From: Dendrolimus kikuchii
Taxonomy: Eukaryota; Arthropoda; Insecta; Lepidoptera; Lasiocampidae
DNA: 64,000 bases
Direction of reading: 5' to 3'
Assembly (NCBI GenBank): GCA_019925095.2
Contig: CM034402.1
Location: 12,783,501-12,847,500 of the forward strand
The translations under genes and the position numbers were made by a program. The stretch's first letter is position 1, and every line of letters starts with the position of its first letter. The notes under the pieces are model-generated. The model saw nothing but the letters and a program-made list of their open reading frames with translations, ran no database searches and had not been told where the DNA came from. Below, in pieces: positions 9,982 through 19,794 of this stretch.

Positions 9982-12458
9982 CGATCGATCGTAACCTTGG
10001 TAGCAGTCGGTAGAAAGTATTTTAACCTCCTAAGCGAAGCAGAAGAAGCAAAGACCCTACGACTGAGTTCTGTGATGTGAGGCCACCAAGACAGTTCCCT
10101 ATCGATGATTACGCCCAGATTTTTAACTTTATCACTAATATGAAGACACGTCCCATCGAATAACAAGTCCGGTAATAAAGACCAGTTTATCTTTGATATC
10201 ATGCGTGAGCTTCCAATTATGATGGCCTGGGTTTTACTTGGGTTCACTTTTAGGCCGTGTGCTCGACTCCAAGCAAGTATGCGGCCCAAGTCATCATTAA
10301 TTGTGTTTATAGCGTCTTTGATATTTTCTACTCTAGCTTGCGCGTAAATCTGCAAATCGTCTGCATAGAGATGATAGGATGAAGATAAATTGTAAGAGAT
10401 GGTATTAATAAAAATAGCAAATAGAAGCGGAGATAAAACGCCGCCCTGAGGGACACCAGCAGTTAGACTTTGCCATGACGAGTAAGATTCATCGATGCGT
10501 ATCCTCTGCTGTCGCCCATACAGGTAACTACGAAACCAGTCAATAACTGTTGGAGATATGTTGAGAGAGCGGAGAATTGCTAATAAAATCTCAAAATCTA
10601 CATTGTTAAACGCGCTACTGAAATCAAGTAGTGACAGTACTGTCAGAAGACCGTTATCCATACCCTGTCGGATGTCATCAGTAATTTTGATTAGAGCTGT
10701 AGTTGTACTGTGACCTGGACGAAATCCGGATTGATATGGATTCATTAAACAGTTTTTATTTAAAAAAGCACTAAGTTGCTGATGAACTAAACGTTCAAGG
10801 ACTTTGGACATAAATGAAAGGATAGATATTGGACGAAAATCGGAAAAGGAAAGGGGGTTACGTTTTTTTGGCAAAGGAATTATTTCGGCTTCCCTCCAGG
10901 CTAAAGGGAATGTAGTTGTAGCTATGGAGTAGTTGAGGATGTGTGAGATGATGGGGCTGATGACATCAAGTATGGGTAAGATCATATTTCGACTAATAAT
11001 GTCACTACCGACCGCATTTGACGTTATGGATTTAACAGCTCTTACAACATCACAATCAGTAAATTGAGAAAGAACAAATGGAGAATGCTGTGGAGTTGGA
11101 AGTGAACAGATTACTTTTAGAGTTTTTGACTTAATTGTCGGACTGAAATCGGAAGATGTAGCAAAATGCTGGTTTAGAAGATTAATATTTAAATTATTGG
11201 AATTTGATACATGAGATGATTTACCAACTCCCAGTGATTTAAGGAATTTCCAAACTTTTGCTGGATTGTCATTTTCAACTGAACTGTGAATATATCGGCG
11301 TTGTGCGTTCCTACATGCTCTATTGCAGCGATTGCGAGCATTTATAAATGCCTGCCTGTTTACATCCGTAGGACGACATTTAAACCTTGTTTTGGCTTTA
11401 CTCTTTTGGTTTATAAGACATTTAATCTCGTCTGTCAGCCAAGGTGCAGGATGGTGTTTAAGTTTAATCTGGCGTAACGGCGCATGTAAGTCATACAAAC
11501 CCAACAGAGTCGTATTAAAAGCATTCACCTTATCATCGATAGAAACTGCATTGGCTACCCCAGACCAGTCTAACCCTTGAGCATCTTTGCGTAGGTCTTC
11601 TGTGTTCATGCCACCAAAGTTACGCTGCACAATTAGCTTTGACTTAGCTTTCGGCGGACGAACATTGTATGAAAGATAAATCATGTCATGATATGAAAAC
11701 ATGTCCGCCGAGCACTGGCCATGCTTGATAACATGAGTAGGGGAGGAGACTAGGATTAAATCTAGTAGAGAAGCTGTAGTGTTTGGAAAGTGGTGAGTGG
11801 CATTTAACGGAAGAATATTCAGATTGATAGAATTCACTAAAGTTTGAAAGGAAGAAGAGCGTGTGTCACATTTAAGTAAACATGTGTTAAAATCGCCCAT
11901 AATAATTGTGTGAGGGTATTGTGGTACTAAAGTTTCAAGCATACTTTCAAAAGAAGAAAAGAAGTTATTTCGTAACGAAGGGCTATAATATACTCCTAGG
12001 AGTATTTTTGTATGGTGTAAGGATACATCGATAAATAAATGCTCACCAGAGTCAGGCTGTGGTGGTTGCGAAGACATATTAACTATAGAGAAAGGAATAT
12101 TAGAGCGGAGGTAGATGGCAACGCCTCCACCAGTAGCCCCGATGCGATCATTGCGGATGAGAGTGTAGCCTGGCAAAGTGTATGCCACAGTTGGCAGACA
12201 AGGCTTTAACCAGGACTCCGAAATCAAAATAGCATGAATATATCCTTGATTAAAGGACGCCAGCATATCTGTGAAATGAGCTGGAATGCTCTGCGCATTT
12301 ATATGCAATACATTGAAGTTACTGTGAAGATAATTAAACTCAGATTCTATGCAATCTTCAAGAGGAAGAGAATTAAAACTAGCGTGGTCACTACCAGATG
12401 AGCAAGACAGATAATCAATATCACTGTCACTATCACTGTTTATATTATATGCCATCAA
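9933..12458 (-). CDS. LINE ORF2: endonuclease + reverse transcriptase (841 codons)
   Basis: A single open frame encodes the two enzymes used for target-primed reverse transcription: an AP-type endonuclease that nicks the target and a reverse transcriptase that copies the element RNA. Endonuclease motifs run from about residue 47 to 262: NAQS, ISESW (79-83), MGDFN (187-191) and SYHDM (255-259). Reverse transcriptase motifs: FRPISILSFMSKVLER (541-556), LLDFSSAFNNVD (610-621), GVPQGGVLSPLLF (668-680) and the catalytic YADD (698-701). The expected catalytic residues are present. The frame ends early at 9933 because of a frameshift; the true C-terminus follows in another frame (9565-9981). Clade CR1/L2 is inferred from motif style and the short-repeat 3' tail. 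It is unlikely to be functional as it stands, but it is young. Confidence 0.9.
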   Translation of the reverse strand: MMAYNINSDSDSDIDYLSCSSGSDHASFNSLPLEDCIESEFNYLHSNFNVLHINAQSIPAHFTDMLASFNQGYIHAILISESWLKPCLPTVAYTLPGYTLIRNDRIGATGGGVAIYLRSNIPFSIVNMSSQPPQPDSGEHLFIDVSLHHTKILLGVYYSPSLRNNFFSSFESMLETLVPQYPHTIIMGDFNTCLLKCDTRSSSFQTLVNSINLNILPLNATHHFPNTTASLLDLILVSSPTHVIKHGQCSADMFSYHDMIYLSYNVRPPKAKSKLIVQRNFGGMNTEDLRKDAQGLDWSGVANAVSIDDKVNAFNTTLLGLYDLHAPLRQIKLKHHPAPWLTDEIKCLINQKSKAKTRFKCRPTDVNRQAFINARNRCNRACRNAQRRYIHSSVENDNPAKVWKFLKSLGVGKSSHVSNSNNLNINLLNQHFATSSDFSPTIKSKTLKVICSLPTPQHSPFVLSQFTDCDVVRAVKSITSNAVGSDIISRNMILPILDVISPIISHILNYSIATTTFPLAWREAEIIPLPKKRNPLSFSDFRPISILSFMSKVLERLVHQQLSAFLNKNCLMNPYQSGFRPGHSTTTALIKITDDIRQGMDNGLLTVLSLLDFSSAFNNVDFEILLAILRSLNISPTVIDWFRSYLYGRQQRIRIDESYSSWQSLTAGVPQGGVLSPLLFAIFINTISYNLSSSYHLYADDLQIYAQARVENIKDAINTINDDLGRILAWSRAHGLKVNPSKTQAIIIGSSRMISKINWSLLPDLLFDGTCLHISDKVKNLGVIIDRELSWWPHITELSRRVFASSASLRRLKYFLPTATKVTIDRCRSLTMRTPVILTLP

Positions 12459-12479
12459 AATAAGTTTATATTAATAGTT

Positions 12480-13276
12480 ATAATAAATACTTATATGTAG
12501 ATATAAGTAAAATATTATTATCTATATGTAGTAAAATTCAGTAAATATATGTATATGTAAAATAAGTATATGTGTATAAAGTGAATACAAATTGATAAAT
12601 AAAAGTTATAAATAAATAATGGTACTTAAAATATAAATATATATTAGCATCACCTGCCGCATAGTGCATACATACATTGAACCTGTTTACAAACTTACAC
12701 AATATAAAATATTTAGGTTACAATACAATAATCATTTTGGAATACACATATTTATACAAACTAAAATTAAATAACAACCAACATTAAACAAACCAAAAGC
12801 TTTATGCTTTTGGTTTGTAAAGAAAATTTACAATTTTAATGCTGAAGATCTTAAATGAATGTTACATAAACTATTAAGCAAAAATACTACAAGTAAATAT
12901 TATATACGTATAAGTCATATAGCTATATAAAAAGATAAATATTAACGTCATGCTAGATACTTTTCATAGAGTACATTAATATAATAGGAGAATACTTTTA
13001 CAGAAAATCATTATCAGATTAAATTGGCATAATTTCTTATACGTGAAAAAAAAAGAACATTAATTTATTAACTTATAATTATACCGGCATAAACAGCTAG
13101 AAAGTCAAATGATTGTGATATAAAACAATATGACTCACATATATATAAAATACAAACAACTTGGCAAAATAGTTAGAAAGGAAGATAAACACAGAAATAT
13201 ACACGGGAAAAAAGCATTGTGAAGATAAACACATTACATCAACAACATTAAAGTGCAGAGTTGTAATCCGTATTTA
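12480..13276. other. AT-rich spacer between LINE ORF1 and ORF2
   Basis: About 800 bp without coding potential, long for an inter-ORF spacer. It contains a perfect 13-bp hairpin (12788-12800 pairing with 12806-12818, 5-nt loop) and a 27-bp segment at 12965-12991 that recurs exactly at 33867-33893. Another insertion within the LINE is possible. Confidence 0.6.
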
Positions 13277-14047
13277 TTATTTTTTTGTTGCTATGCGACG
13301 TGTTTTCGGAGCGTTGACTGTTGGTACCTTTGCGGACGTTGCAAGATGTGAGCATTGTTCTGCATCCGTATCCTGACAGATATTGGTTAGATCCTGAAGG
13401 CTGTCCAAGCGATGCTTAGTGCCATCAGAGTTTAACGCATATACATTTCCATCTCGCGTCCAACATCTTGACATGCCAACCTGCTTCCTGGCCTGCATAA
13501 ATAGGTCGTGTCTTCTTTTCGTCAGAAACTCAGAAAGCGTAATTCCCGAAGCCTTAAGATTTACTTTGGAGAACCAGATTTGGTTGCGGACAGCTATATC
13601 GGTAAATTTAACGAATAAAGGCCTAGGTTTTCCACCAGAAGACGATGGTTTACCCATCCTGTAGCAACGTTTGATGTCTGTTACTTGAAATGCAGACTGC
13701 TTCATTTGGTTAACCACAACCTTCGCTACCGTTGATACGGTACTTTCCTGTTGCTCTTCCGCTATACCATGAAATAATAGAATCTTCCTTCTAGTACGCA
13801 TTTCCATCTAGTCCATTGAATTTGCTAATAAAGAAAACTGATCCTGGAGATTATGTAAGGCCCCCAACACAAATGTCTTAAAAGAAGCAAAATCTGCAGA
13901 CAGAGTGGTGATGTTGGGTGAACATGAGCTACCTTTACGGAGATCTCCTTCGAAGGTGTCCATTCTTTCAATAAATTTCGATGAAAGTTGCGCTATAGAT
14001 TGTTGAAGTGTGTCCATTGTGAATTGACTCGATCTTGCGTAATCCAA
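13277..14047 (-). pseudogene. LINE ORF1 (RNA-binding protein) with one in-frame stop
   Basis: Two adjacent frames, 79 codons (14047-13808) and 176 codons (13807-13277), lie in the same phase and are separated only by a TAG. Together they give an ORF1 of about 255 residues. The second half contains ILLFHGIAEE, ITDIKRCYRMG-like and PLFVKF motifs, typical of the RRM-like domain of LINE ORF1 proteins that coat element RNA. The N-terminal half is polar and helix-rich, consistent with a coiled-coil or oligomerisation region. A single point mutation therefore breaks this ORF. Leaky readthrough is possible but not shown. Confidence 0.8.
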
Positions 14048-14100
14048 AATTAAAAGTGTAAAATTTATAAAACTTCACTAGATTATCACTTCGGCAGGTG

Positions 14101-14439
14101 AATGAATAACTTTTAACAACTACTCATTGGCTTATCACTATTTAATTAATTAAAAAAAATACAAGAGCTCTTTTCAATACGTGTTTAACTTTTCGTCGCC
14201 TACCGTCTTTTCATTTCATTTTCTTTTTTTTAACATTATTCAGATAAATTTAAAAAATAGGTAGTTTTGATGTCTCAGAAAGACATTTTAATATTATTGG
14301 TATAGAATATATGTCACATAAGCATAAATTGCTTAATTTAAAGTTAATAAATATATTAGTTATTAGTTAATTAATTATTTTTTAATAAATCTATAGAGGT
14401 GTGGAGTTTTCATGTCAATTTTTAAAATGTGAAATAATC
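14101..14439. other. No gene recognised
   Basis: AT-rich. It may include the remaining 5' UTR of the LINE, but the boundary cannot be placed. Confidence 0.4.
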
Positions 14440-15096
14440 AGGGATCCTAATTCGTACCAGCAAACTCCAAAAATAGAACTTTTAGATTGTTTGTCTATCT
14501 GTAGAGCACGACGTGAGAACTACTGAACGGATTTAAAGCTTTTAATAATGCTAACGTTTTTTAGGATTTTTTGGTACTGATTCTTCGGACGATAATGGGA
14601 ATTCCACAGACGCGGCCGTTTTTCAGATGCATTATTATGTGTAAATAAAATAAATTAATATTAAAAATGAATCTCTAAAAGAAATTTTTACAAAGATGTG
14701 ATGATGTTATCCTGTTTTGATAAAAATTTAAGAAATAAAATGGTTTCATATCAACAATTTGGAGGTGATATGGTGATATTACTTTTAACTTAAAATAGCT
14801 ACAGAAATATGACTCATATCGTAAAGATTTTTGGTAAATTATTGATCAGTAAATTTTGAACCCCACTTTTCACCTTTTACGGCAACAGGAGCCTTAAATA
14901 AAATTCGACACAGATCTAGCTTATATCCCGGGACAACACTTAGGATAGTTTTAATTTCGATAAATGACTGTCTCCCTGGGATAGACAAATATAGCCAAAA
15001 ATATTTCACAGTGTTCATGTTTTTTGGTGCTGCCATTGCAATTCACTAACAAAGGTTGGCATAGCAACGCGAACGAAGTTTGTCTGGCACAGCTAG
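14440..15096 (+). mobile_element. Helitron-like element, 3' end at CTAG
   Basis: It ends GGCACAGCTAG|T, the 3' signature of the Helitrons in this window, and has a TGTTTGTCTATCTGTAGAG to CTGAACGGATTTAAAG block resembling their 5' segment. A minus-strand frame of 65 codons (14839-15036) has no recognised domain. The interior recurs at about 5930-6050. The 5' end is uncertain. Confidence 0.6.
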
Positions 15097-15108
15097 TTAC
15101 TTAATATA

Positions 15109-15116
15109 GATATACA
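15109..15116. repeat. hAT target-site duplication, left (GATATACA)
   Basis: Eight bases identical to 19358-19365. This is the length hAT transposases produce. Confidence 0.9.
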
Positions 15117-15487
15117 CAGGGTTGGGCAGTATTTGAAATACTTGTAATTGAAATACGTAATTGAAATACAAATACGTATTTTGTATTTGTATTTCAATTA
15201 CTTCTTCAAAATGTAATTTGTAATTAGTATTTCAAATACCTGACGCTGAGGTATTTTGTAATTAGTATTTCAAATACTTATGGTTGCAAAATACATTTCA
15301 CAAAATACATTTAGCTACCTTATTGATGGGTGTGTTCTTCAGAAAATAGCGCTTGAGAGCTTTTATAAGCAAAATGGTGACCGCTAAATATTAGGTATGT
15401 TCTGCAGTACTGGCCATGTAAAATAAATATTTCTGTTTGGCTAAGATATATAATTTCAAATTAATTTTACTTTGAAAACATGAATGT

Positions 15488-15730
15488 GTTGCCAGGTGGT
15501 AGGGCATTTGCCCGACTGGATGGCTACCCCTGGTCTAAAGTATGTCGCCAGAACAACCTTGAGTTGTGTTCCGGCATTAGTGACCAGGTTCCAGTCTCCC
15601 TTAAGAGAGCAGCAGCGCATTTGTAGCACCTTTGGTGTTGCAAATGTCCATAGGCGATGGTAACCGCTTTCCATCGAGTGGGCCGTCTGCCTGTCTGCTG
15701 AACTCCTGCAATAAAAAAATTAAAAAAAAG
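15488..15730 (+). repeat. Family A retroposon with poly-A tail (inside hAT)
   Basis: It runs from GCCAGGTGGTAGGGCATTTG to CTCCTGCAAT followed by an A-rich tail, closely matching 45385-45629 and the reverse complements of 50384-50697 and 46103-46411. The 3' poly-A fixes the sense strand and implies retroposition. It may be a SINE or the 3' end of an autonomous LINE; no polymerase III promoter is obvious. Confidence 0.8.
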
Positions 15731-15831
15731 AAATTCTTTTTTAAAAATTAGTCATTTATTTATTGATAAGCGTTATGTTTTCATCCCATTTGAATCTTTT
15801 TCGTCATTATGGATAGTTAAAAATTCGAGTA

Positions 15832-15969
15832 ATTATGGAATAAGAGTACCGTCGTGGCAGCAACGCGGCAGGAGCGACAAGCAACATCAACGACCTTTAT
15901 GAGCGAACACTACAATGAACGCACCACTTGTTATCGGTTTTCCCGCTTTCATTCTGGAAATTTCGACCT
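15832..15969 (+). pseudogene. Mariner transposase N-terminal scrap
   Basis: Aligned by eye to the start of the mariner at 48087-48250, it shows the same EF/YRRGSNAAGA-like helix-turn-helix start and ends at GGAAATTTCGACC. It is truncated at 15969, where a T-run and an antisense family A fragment begin. Confidence 0.7.
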
Positions 15970-16081
15970 TTTTTTATAGCTGGAGTACAGCAGACAGGCT
16001 GACGGCGCACCTGATGGAAAGCGGTTACTGTCGCTTATGGACATTTGCAACACCAGAGATTACATCAACACGTTTCCGGCC
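15970..16081 (-). repeat. Truncated antisense family A retroposon
   Basis: A T-run is followed by GCAGACAGGCTGACGG and ATGGACATTTGCAACACCA. Only the poly-A-proximal part is present. It interrupts the mariner scrap. Confidence 0.75.
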
Positions 16082-17035
16082 TCGAAGAAATTTTATGACA
16101 TCCTTTTTGAAAAACTCCATATCGTAGCGCTGTGGAAAAACCTCGGCTCATTCCAAATCCCCACGGTATGCAAGAAAAAGGTTCTACAGAACCGTGGCGT
16201 ACGTGAGCGAAACGGCTTAAGGAAGTGGGGGTGAAATCCCAACACATGGCGAGCGGTTCGATGGTAGAAAGAGGACAAATACACCATTCTATACAGTTCT
16301 TTCGAATACTCCCCGTTATACAATCAGTAGAATACGCAGAGAGAAGCGAAGTCTTTCATAAGGCCAAGCGTATCTAGACCGTCTGTGAGTATGGGATCAT
16401 CAACAACGCGAACGGCTCGACGTTGAATACAGTCTAGAGGATCGAGTTGGTAGCCAGATGCTCCAGCCCAAAAGTGTGAGCAGTACTTTATATGCGGGCT
16501 CACCTGGATTTTATAAAGCACAAAGCATTGCCGCGGTGTGAAGTAGTGCTTGGACCGGTTTAACATTCCTAGTTTCTTAGAGGCAACTTTTGGCTTGCCT
16601 TCAAGATGGCCCCTGAACATCTATCACGATGTCAACACTGAGGATTCCAATACTCTTTGAGGTGGTCAGGGGAGTTCCTTGGAACTGAAGCGATTGCTCG
16701 AATGGAGTTTTTTTCTCAGAGAATACGTAGACTTATGTCTTCTTGGGGTTGAAATGGGCAAGGTTTTGTCTTCCCCATTCAGAAACTCTCTCTAAGGAAT
16801 ACTCTACTTCAGATACAAGTCTAACCCAACTTTCCTCCACAAGTGATCGAGGGACGTTTGCACGACCAGAGTACTGCGCATCGCCTGTGCTGTTATCCGC
16901 ATTGGAATGAATGTTGCGAATAGACAACATATCATTGATATGTAAGATGAACAACGTTGGCGATAGCACATAACCCTGGGGCATACCAGCGTTGATGGGC
17001 TTGAAACTTGGCTGCTACTTAAGAATCTAATACAC
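16082..17035 (-). pseudogene. Jockey/CR1-type LINE reverse transcriptase C-terminal remnant
   Basis: The minus strand reads from NAGMPQGYVLSPTLFILHIND (about 17005) through GDAQYSGRA, WGRQNLAHFNPKKT, FRGHLEGK, YFTPRQCFVLYKIQVSPHIKYCSHFWAGA and FYHRTARH to the C-terminus near 16082. This order is characteristic of an abundant lepidopteran LINE. The catalytic YADD is changed to NADN, and several frameshifts and stops break it (for example near 16324 and 16640-16740). It cannot be active. Confidence 0.85.
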
Positions 17036-17040
17036 AAATG

Positions 17041-17044
17041 TTAA
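17041..17044. repeat. TTAA target site, left
   Basis: TTAA abuts the left inverted repeat at 17045. The matching TTAA is at 18523-18526. Confidence 0.6.
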
Positions 17045-18522
17045 GTTGTGGGTGGGCGTAGTGAATAGGGGGGAGGTATACTTACCCCTACGACAACCCC
17101 TAAGGTCCGGAGGTTTTAAATTTTTTTTAGTTTATAAACATAACCTCACTTATTTTTGTTGTAAAATTGTGCCACTTTTGATAATAACAAACCGTGATTT
17201 GAGTTTATGAATGTACTCACGAATTGTTTATGAATGTACTCATGAATTACATATAACCACTAGAACTTTTTGTAACACTAAAACTGTTTTTTAATGTAGA
17301 AATAAAGTTTCAAATTTAATTGACGCATAAATACAAATTCATGCTAGACATATATAATCGATTGATTAAAAAGTGACAGTTTTTAGTGTCACTTTTGTTT
17401 TTAATGGCTTGGCTAACAAGGTGTGATTATAAAAATAAATTAATCGATATGTCATTAATACTTATCGATTTGTAATTAAGAAATTCGAAATCTTGTAGCT
17501 CAAGATTTAGAATTAATTAATATATTGTTTTATATAATTTTCGGAAATCGATATATTTCTATGAAAAAAAAAAATTATAAATATTTTTGTTTGCCGCCTT
17601 TATTGCCCCTTTTATTGCCGCCATTTTATTCCTTTTCTCTAGTAGTTGAGTGAATGTGCTTTCTTCTGTTAATTTTTGATTTTACGACGACTTGTGCTGT
17701 GTTTTATAATAATTTCGATTTACTATTTATTTTATACACAAACTGTCGGTTATGTTAGGTGATATTCAGACCAAAGCGCACGAGCCGAGCGAGCGAAGCG
17801 AGCGTGCCGCGGCAGCGGCCGGCGAGTGCCAGAACCGACTGGTAACCATTTACTATTTATTTTATACACAAACAGTCGGTTATGTTAGGTGATATTCAGA
17901 CCAAAGCGCACGAGCCGAGCGAGCGAAGCGAGCGTGCCGCGGCAGCGGCCGGCGAGTGCCAGAACCGACTGTAACCATTTACTATTTTTTTTGTACACAC
18001 AGACAGTTAGGACGCCTTGAAAGTCTCATATGAAACATTTGTTTTATTTATCAATTTAGTGGACGACTAGCAAGTTGGCTTTTAATATGACAATGAATCA
18101 ATATATTAATGATATCAATTTTATTATTAAATACACTGTTGAATTTTTTTTAAATATTGGTTAAATATAAATTAATGCGATTACGTAAAAAAAAATATCG
18201 TCTTTATTGGTCGCCATTTTGAATGGTTACTCTTGTAGTGTATATAAATGTGCTCTATTGTGTTTTTTCTTCATTTTTATCCAATTAAGTTGGTTTTTGG
18301 GTTATTTTGGCTCTTTTTATGTTGATTACTGGCTTTTTTTTGAACTTTGAAAGGATTTTTCAATTTCGGACCTATAATAGAAGTGCAACATTAGCGAAAA
18401 AATCAGTGAAAATAAGTGAGGTTATGTTTATTAAAAAAAAAAAATTTCAAGATCTCCGGACCTTAGGGGTTGTAGTAAAGGTAAGTATGCCTCCCCCCCT
18501 CCCCACTTCACCACCCCACTAC
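17045..18522. mobile_element. TTAA-flanked element with about 115-bp inverted repeats
   Basis: The ends 17045-17156 and 18408-18522 are inverted repeats. Read inward both give GT(T/A)GTGGG, GGGGGGAGG(T/C)ATACTTACC, ACAACCCCTAAGGTCCGGAG and AACATAACCTCACTTA. TTAA sits at each outer edge, as for piggyBac-like elements. The interior has no transposase but holds a 130-bp tandem repeat. The superfamily assignment is a guess from the TTAA; the 5' end is not the usual CCC-type piggyBac terminus. Confidence 0.65.
17720..17992 (+). repeat. Tandem repeat, 130-bp unit x about 2.1
   Basis: The unit starts TACTATTTATTTTATACACA and contains a GC-rich core with GAGCGAGCGAAGCGAGCG and CGCGGCAGCGGCC. The first two units start at 17721 and 17851 and are nearly identical; a third starts at about 17980 and diverges quickly. 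Confidence 0.9.
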
Positions 18523-18539
18523 TTAAAATTCCTGTATAA

Positions 18540-18775
18540 AGAAGCTATAGATTTACCGATCAGTTCTCGGGGAACCCAACCACTCAGCGTGATGAGCATT
18601 AAAATTCTCGAGTATGACTACCTCTGCTAAAGGATACTGCCCAAAAACTTTGTCGGTCACCTCATGAAAGTGTTCAAAAAAAGCGAGCTGTTTCAGTCCT
18701 TGTGCATTCTCTGCCATGGGACCGATATAAGCACGCATAGATCCGGGTGGAACCACCAAAATCTACGCGTACCTA
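18540..18775 (-). pseudogene. LINE endonuclease-domain remnant
   Basis: The minus-strand frame contains PPGSMRAYIGPM, FFEHFHEVTDKV and ILENFNAHH, the last a decayed form of the GDFN-HH endonuclease motif. It is probably from the same LINE type as 16082-17035, although the intervening polymerase N-terminus is missing and the TTAA element lies between the two pieces. Confidence 0.75.
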
Positions 18776-18844
18776 CAAGATGGAAATGTCCTTATCTTCA
18801 AGGCCGTGGAGATTAGAATAAAAAAAAAAAAATTAGGTTAACTT

Positions 18845-19068
18845 GAGGCAAGTGAGGTGTGTAAGAATAAGCCTAAATGGCACTCTGTTGTTCGTGCCTA
18901 CCCCGCAAGGGAACTGGCGTGAAGTTATGTATGTATGTATGTATAAACTTATGAATGTCAAAGAGGCAAGTGAGGTGTGTAAGAATAAGCCTAAATGGCA
19001 CTCTGTTGTTCGTGCCTACCCCTCAAGGGAACTGGCGTGAAGTTATGTATGTATGTATGTATGTTGGT
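18845..19068 (+). repeat. LINE-tail repeat, tandem duplicate with TGTA microsatellites
   Basis: Two head-to-tail copies of a unit of about 100 bp (GTGAGGTGTGTAAGAATAAG ... GGAACTGGCGTGAAGTTATG), each followed by (TGTA)n. A single copy lies at 24345-24447. Confidence 0.85.
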
Positions 19069-19357
19069 TAACTTATTTCAGAAAAAACGGCAATTTCATA
19101 GGCAAGGGCCTAATAATTATTATTATTTGATTTTTGTGAATATTTTATTTACATAACCTAACACCTGACGGTATTTTGTATTTTGTAATTTGTATTTTGT
19201 ATTTTAAATACATATAGTTGAAATGCTGTATTTTGTATTTTATATTTTAAATACCCGAGTTAAAAGTATTTTGTATTTCGTATTTTAAATACATGCGAGA
19301 CAGTATTTTGTAATTTGTATTTCAATTAAAGGAAACTATGTATTTTGCCCAGCCCTG

Positions 19358-19365
19358 GATATACA
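19358..19365. repeat. hAT target-site duplication, right (GATATACA)
   Basis: Identical to 15109-15116. Confidence 0.9.
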
Positions 19366-19794
19366 ACATGTTCGTTAAAAAAACACATAAAATACAACGA
19401 GATTGATGTATAGTAAGTATCTCCATGATAAAATAATATGACAAAAGTTTATTACATATTTGTGTACAAGGCAGAGTATATCATAATTCTGGCTGATAAC
19501 TCTATAAACTTAAATGGAGATTAAAAGCGACTTCAGAGAAAAACACTCGCTTCATTCGTTGTTGTTACGCATGGACGCTCCGGGGCGGCCCGTCGGCCAT
19601 AGCTATAACGCTTTCTTATCAAGACTACACAGTGTTCTACCACTATATACTTTTCTGGGTTATACGACCAACAAAACCTTTGAACATAACATACATTTCC
19701 TTTTTATTATAATACACGCTTAAGATATACGAGTACGAGTAGGTTGGAGTAACTTGTTATAAATATATGAAGCGTCTACTTGATTCGGCAGTAC
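19366..19794. other. No gene recognised
   Basis: Mostly AT-rich. A short open frame at 19514-19723 has no recognisable similarity. Confidence 0.45.

Larger units (their letters stand above)
9121..14100 (-). mobile_element. Near full-length CR1/L2-like LINE with two ORFs
   Basis: On the minus strand the order is ORF1 (14047-13277), an AT-rich spacer of about 820 bp, ORF2 (12458-9565) and a 3' UTR down to 9121. The UTR contains a stem-loop near 9190-9215 (ATCGCT CTAA AGCGAT on the sense strand) and an (AT)n run at 9286-9328. A 5'-truncated copy lies at 28649-29512 and a 3' scrap at 37018-37106. Those copies end in an AACAATAAAGAG signal and ATCT repeats, which this copy has lost. The 5' end is uncertain (about 14050-14230). 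Confidence 0.85.
15117..19357. mobile_element. hAT element with nested insertions (4241 bp)
   Basis: The termini CAGGGTTGGGCAGTATTT (left) and CCAGGGCTGGGCAAAATAC (right, read inward) are imperfect inverted repeats of the CAGGG(T/C)TGGGCA hAT type. They are flanked by a perfect 8-bp duplication. Both subterminal regions (15130-15320 and 19165-19345) are packed with direct and inverted copies of GTATTT(G/T)AAATAC-like words, typical transposase-binding clusters. No hAT transposase is recognisable between them. The interior consists of a family A retroposon, a mariner scrap, LINE remnants, a TTAA-flanked element and a tandem LINE tail, so the core was a small non-autonomous element that later grew by insertion. 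Confidence 0.85.

Noticed and set aside
11286..11580. Plus-strand frames at 11286-11580 and 13419-13664
   Set aside because: They are shadows of the minus-strand LINE ORF2 and ORF1.
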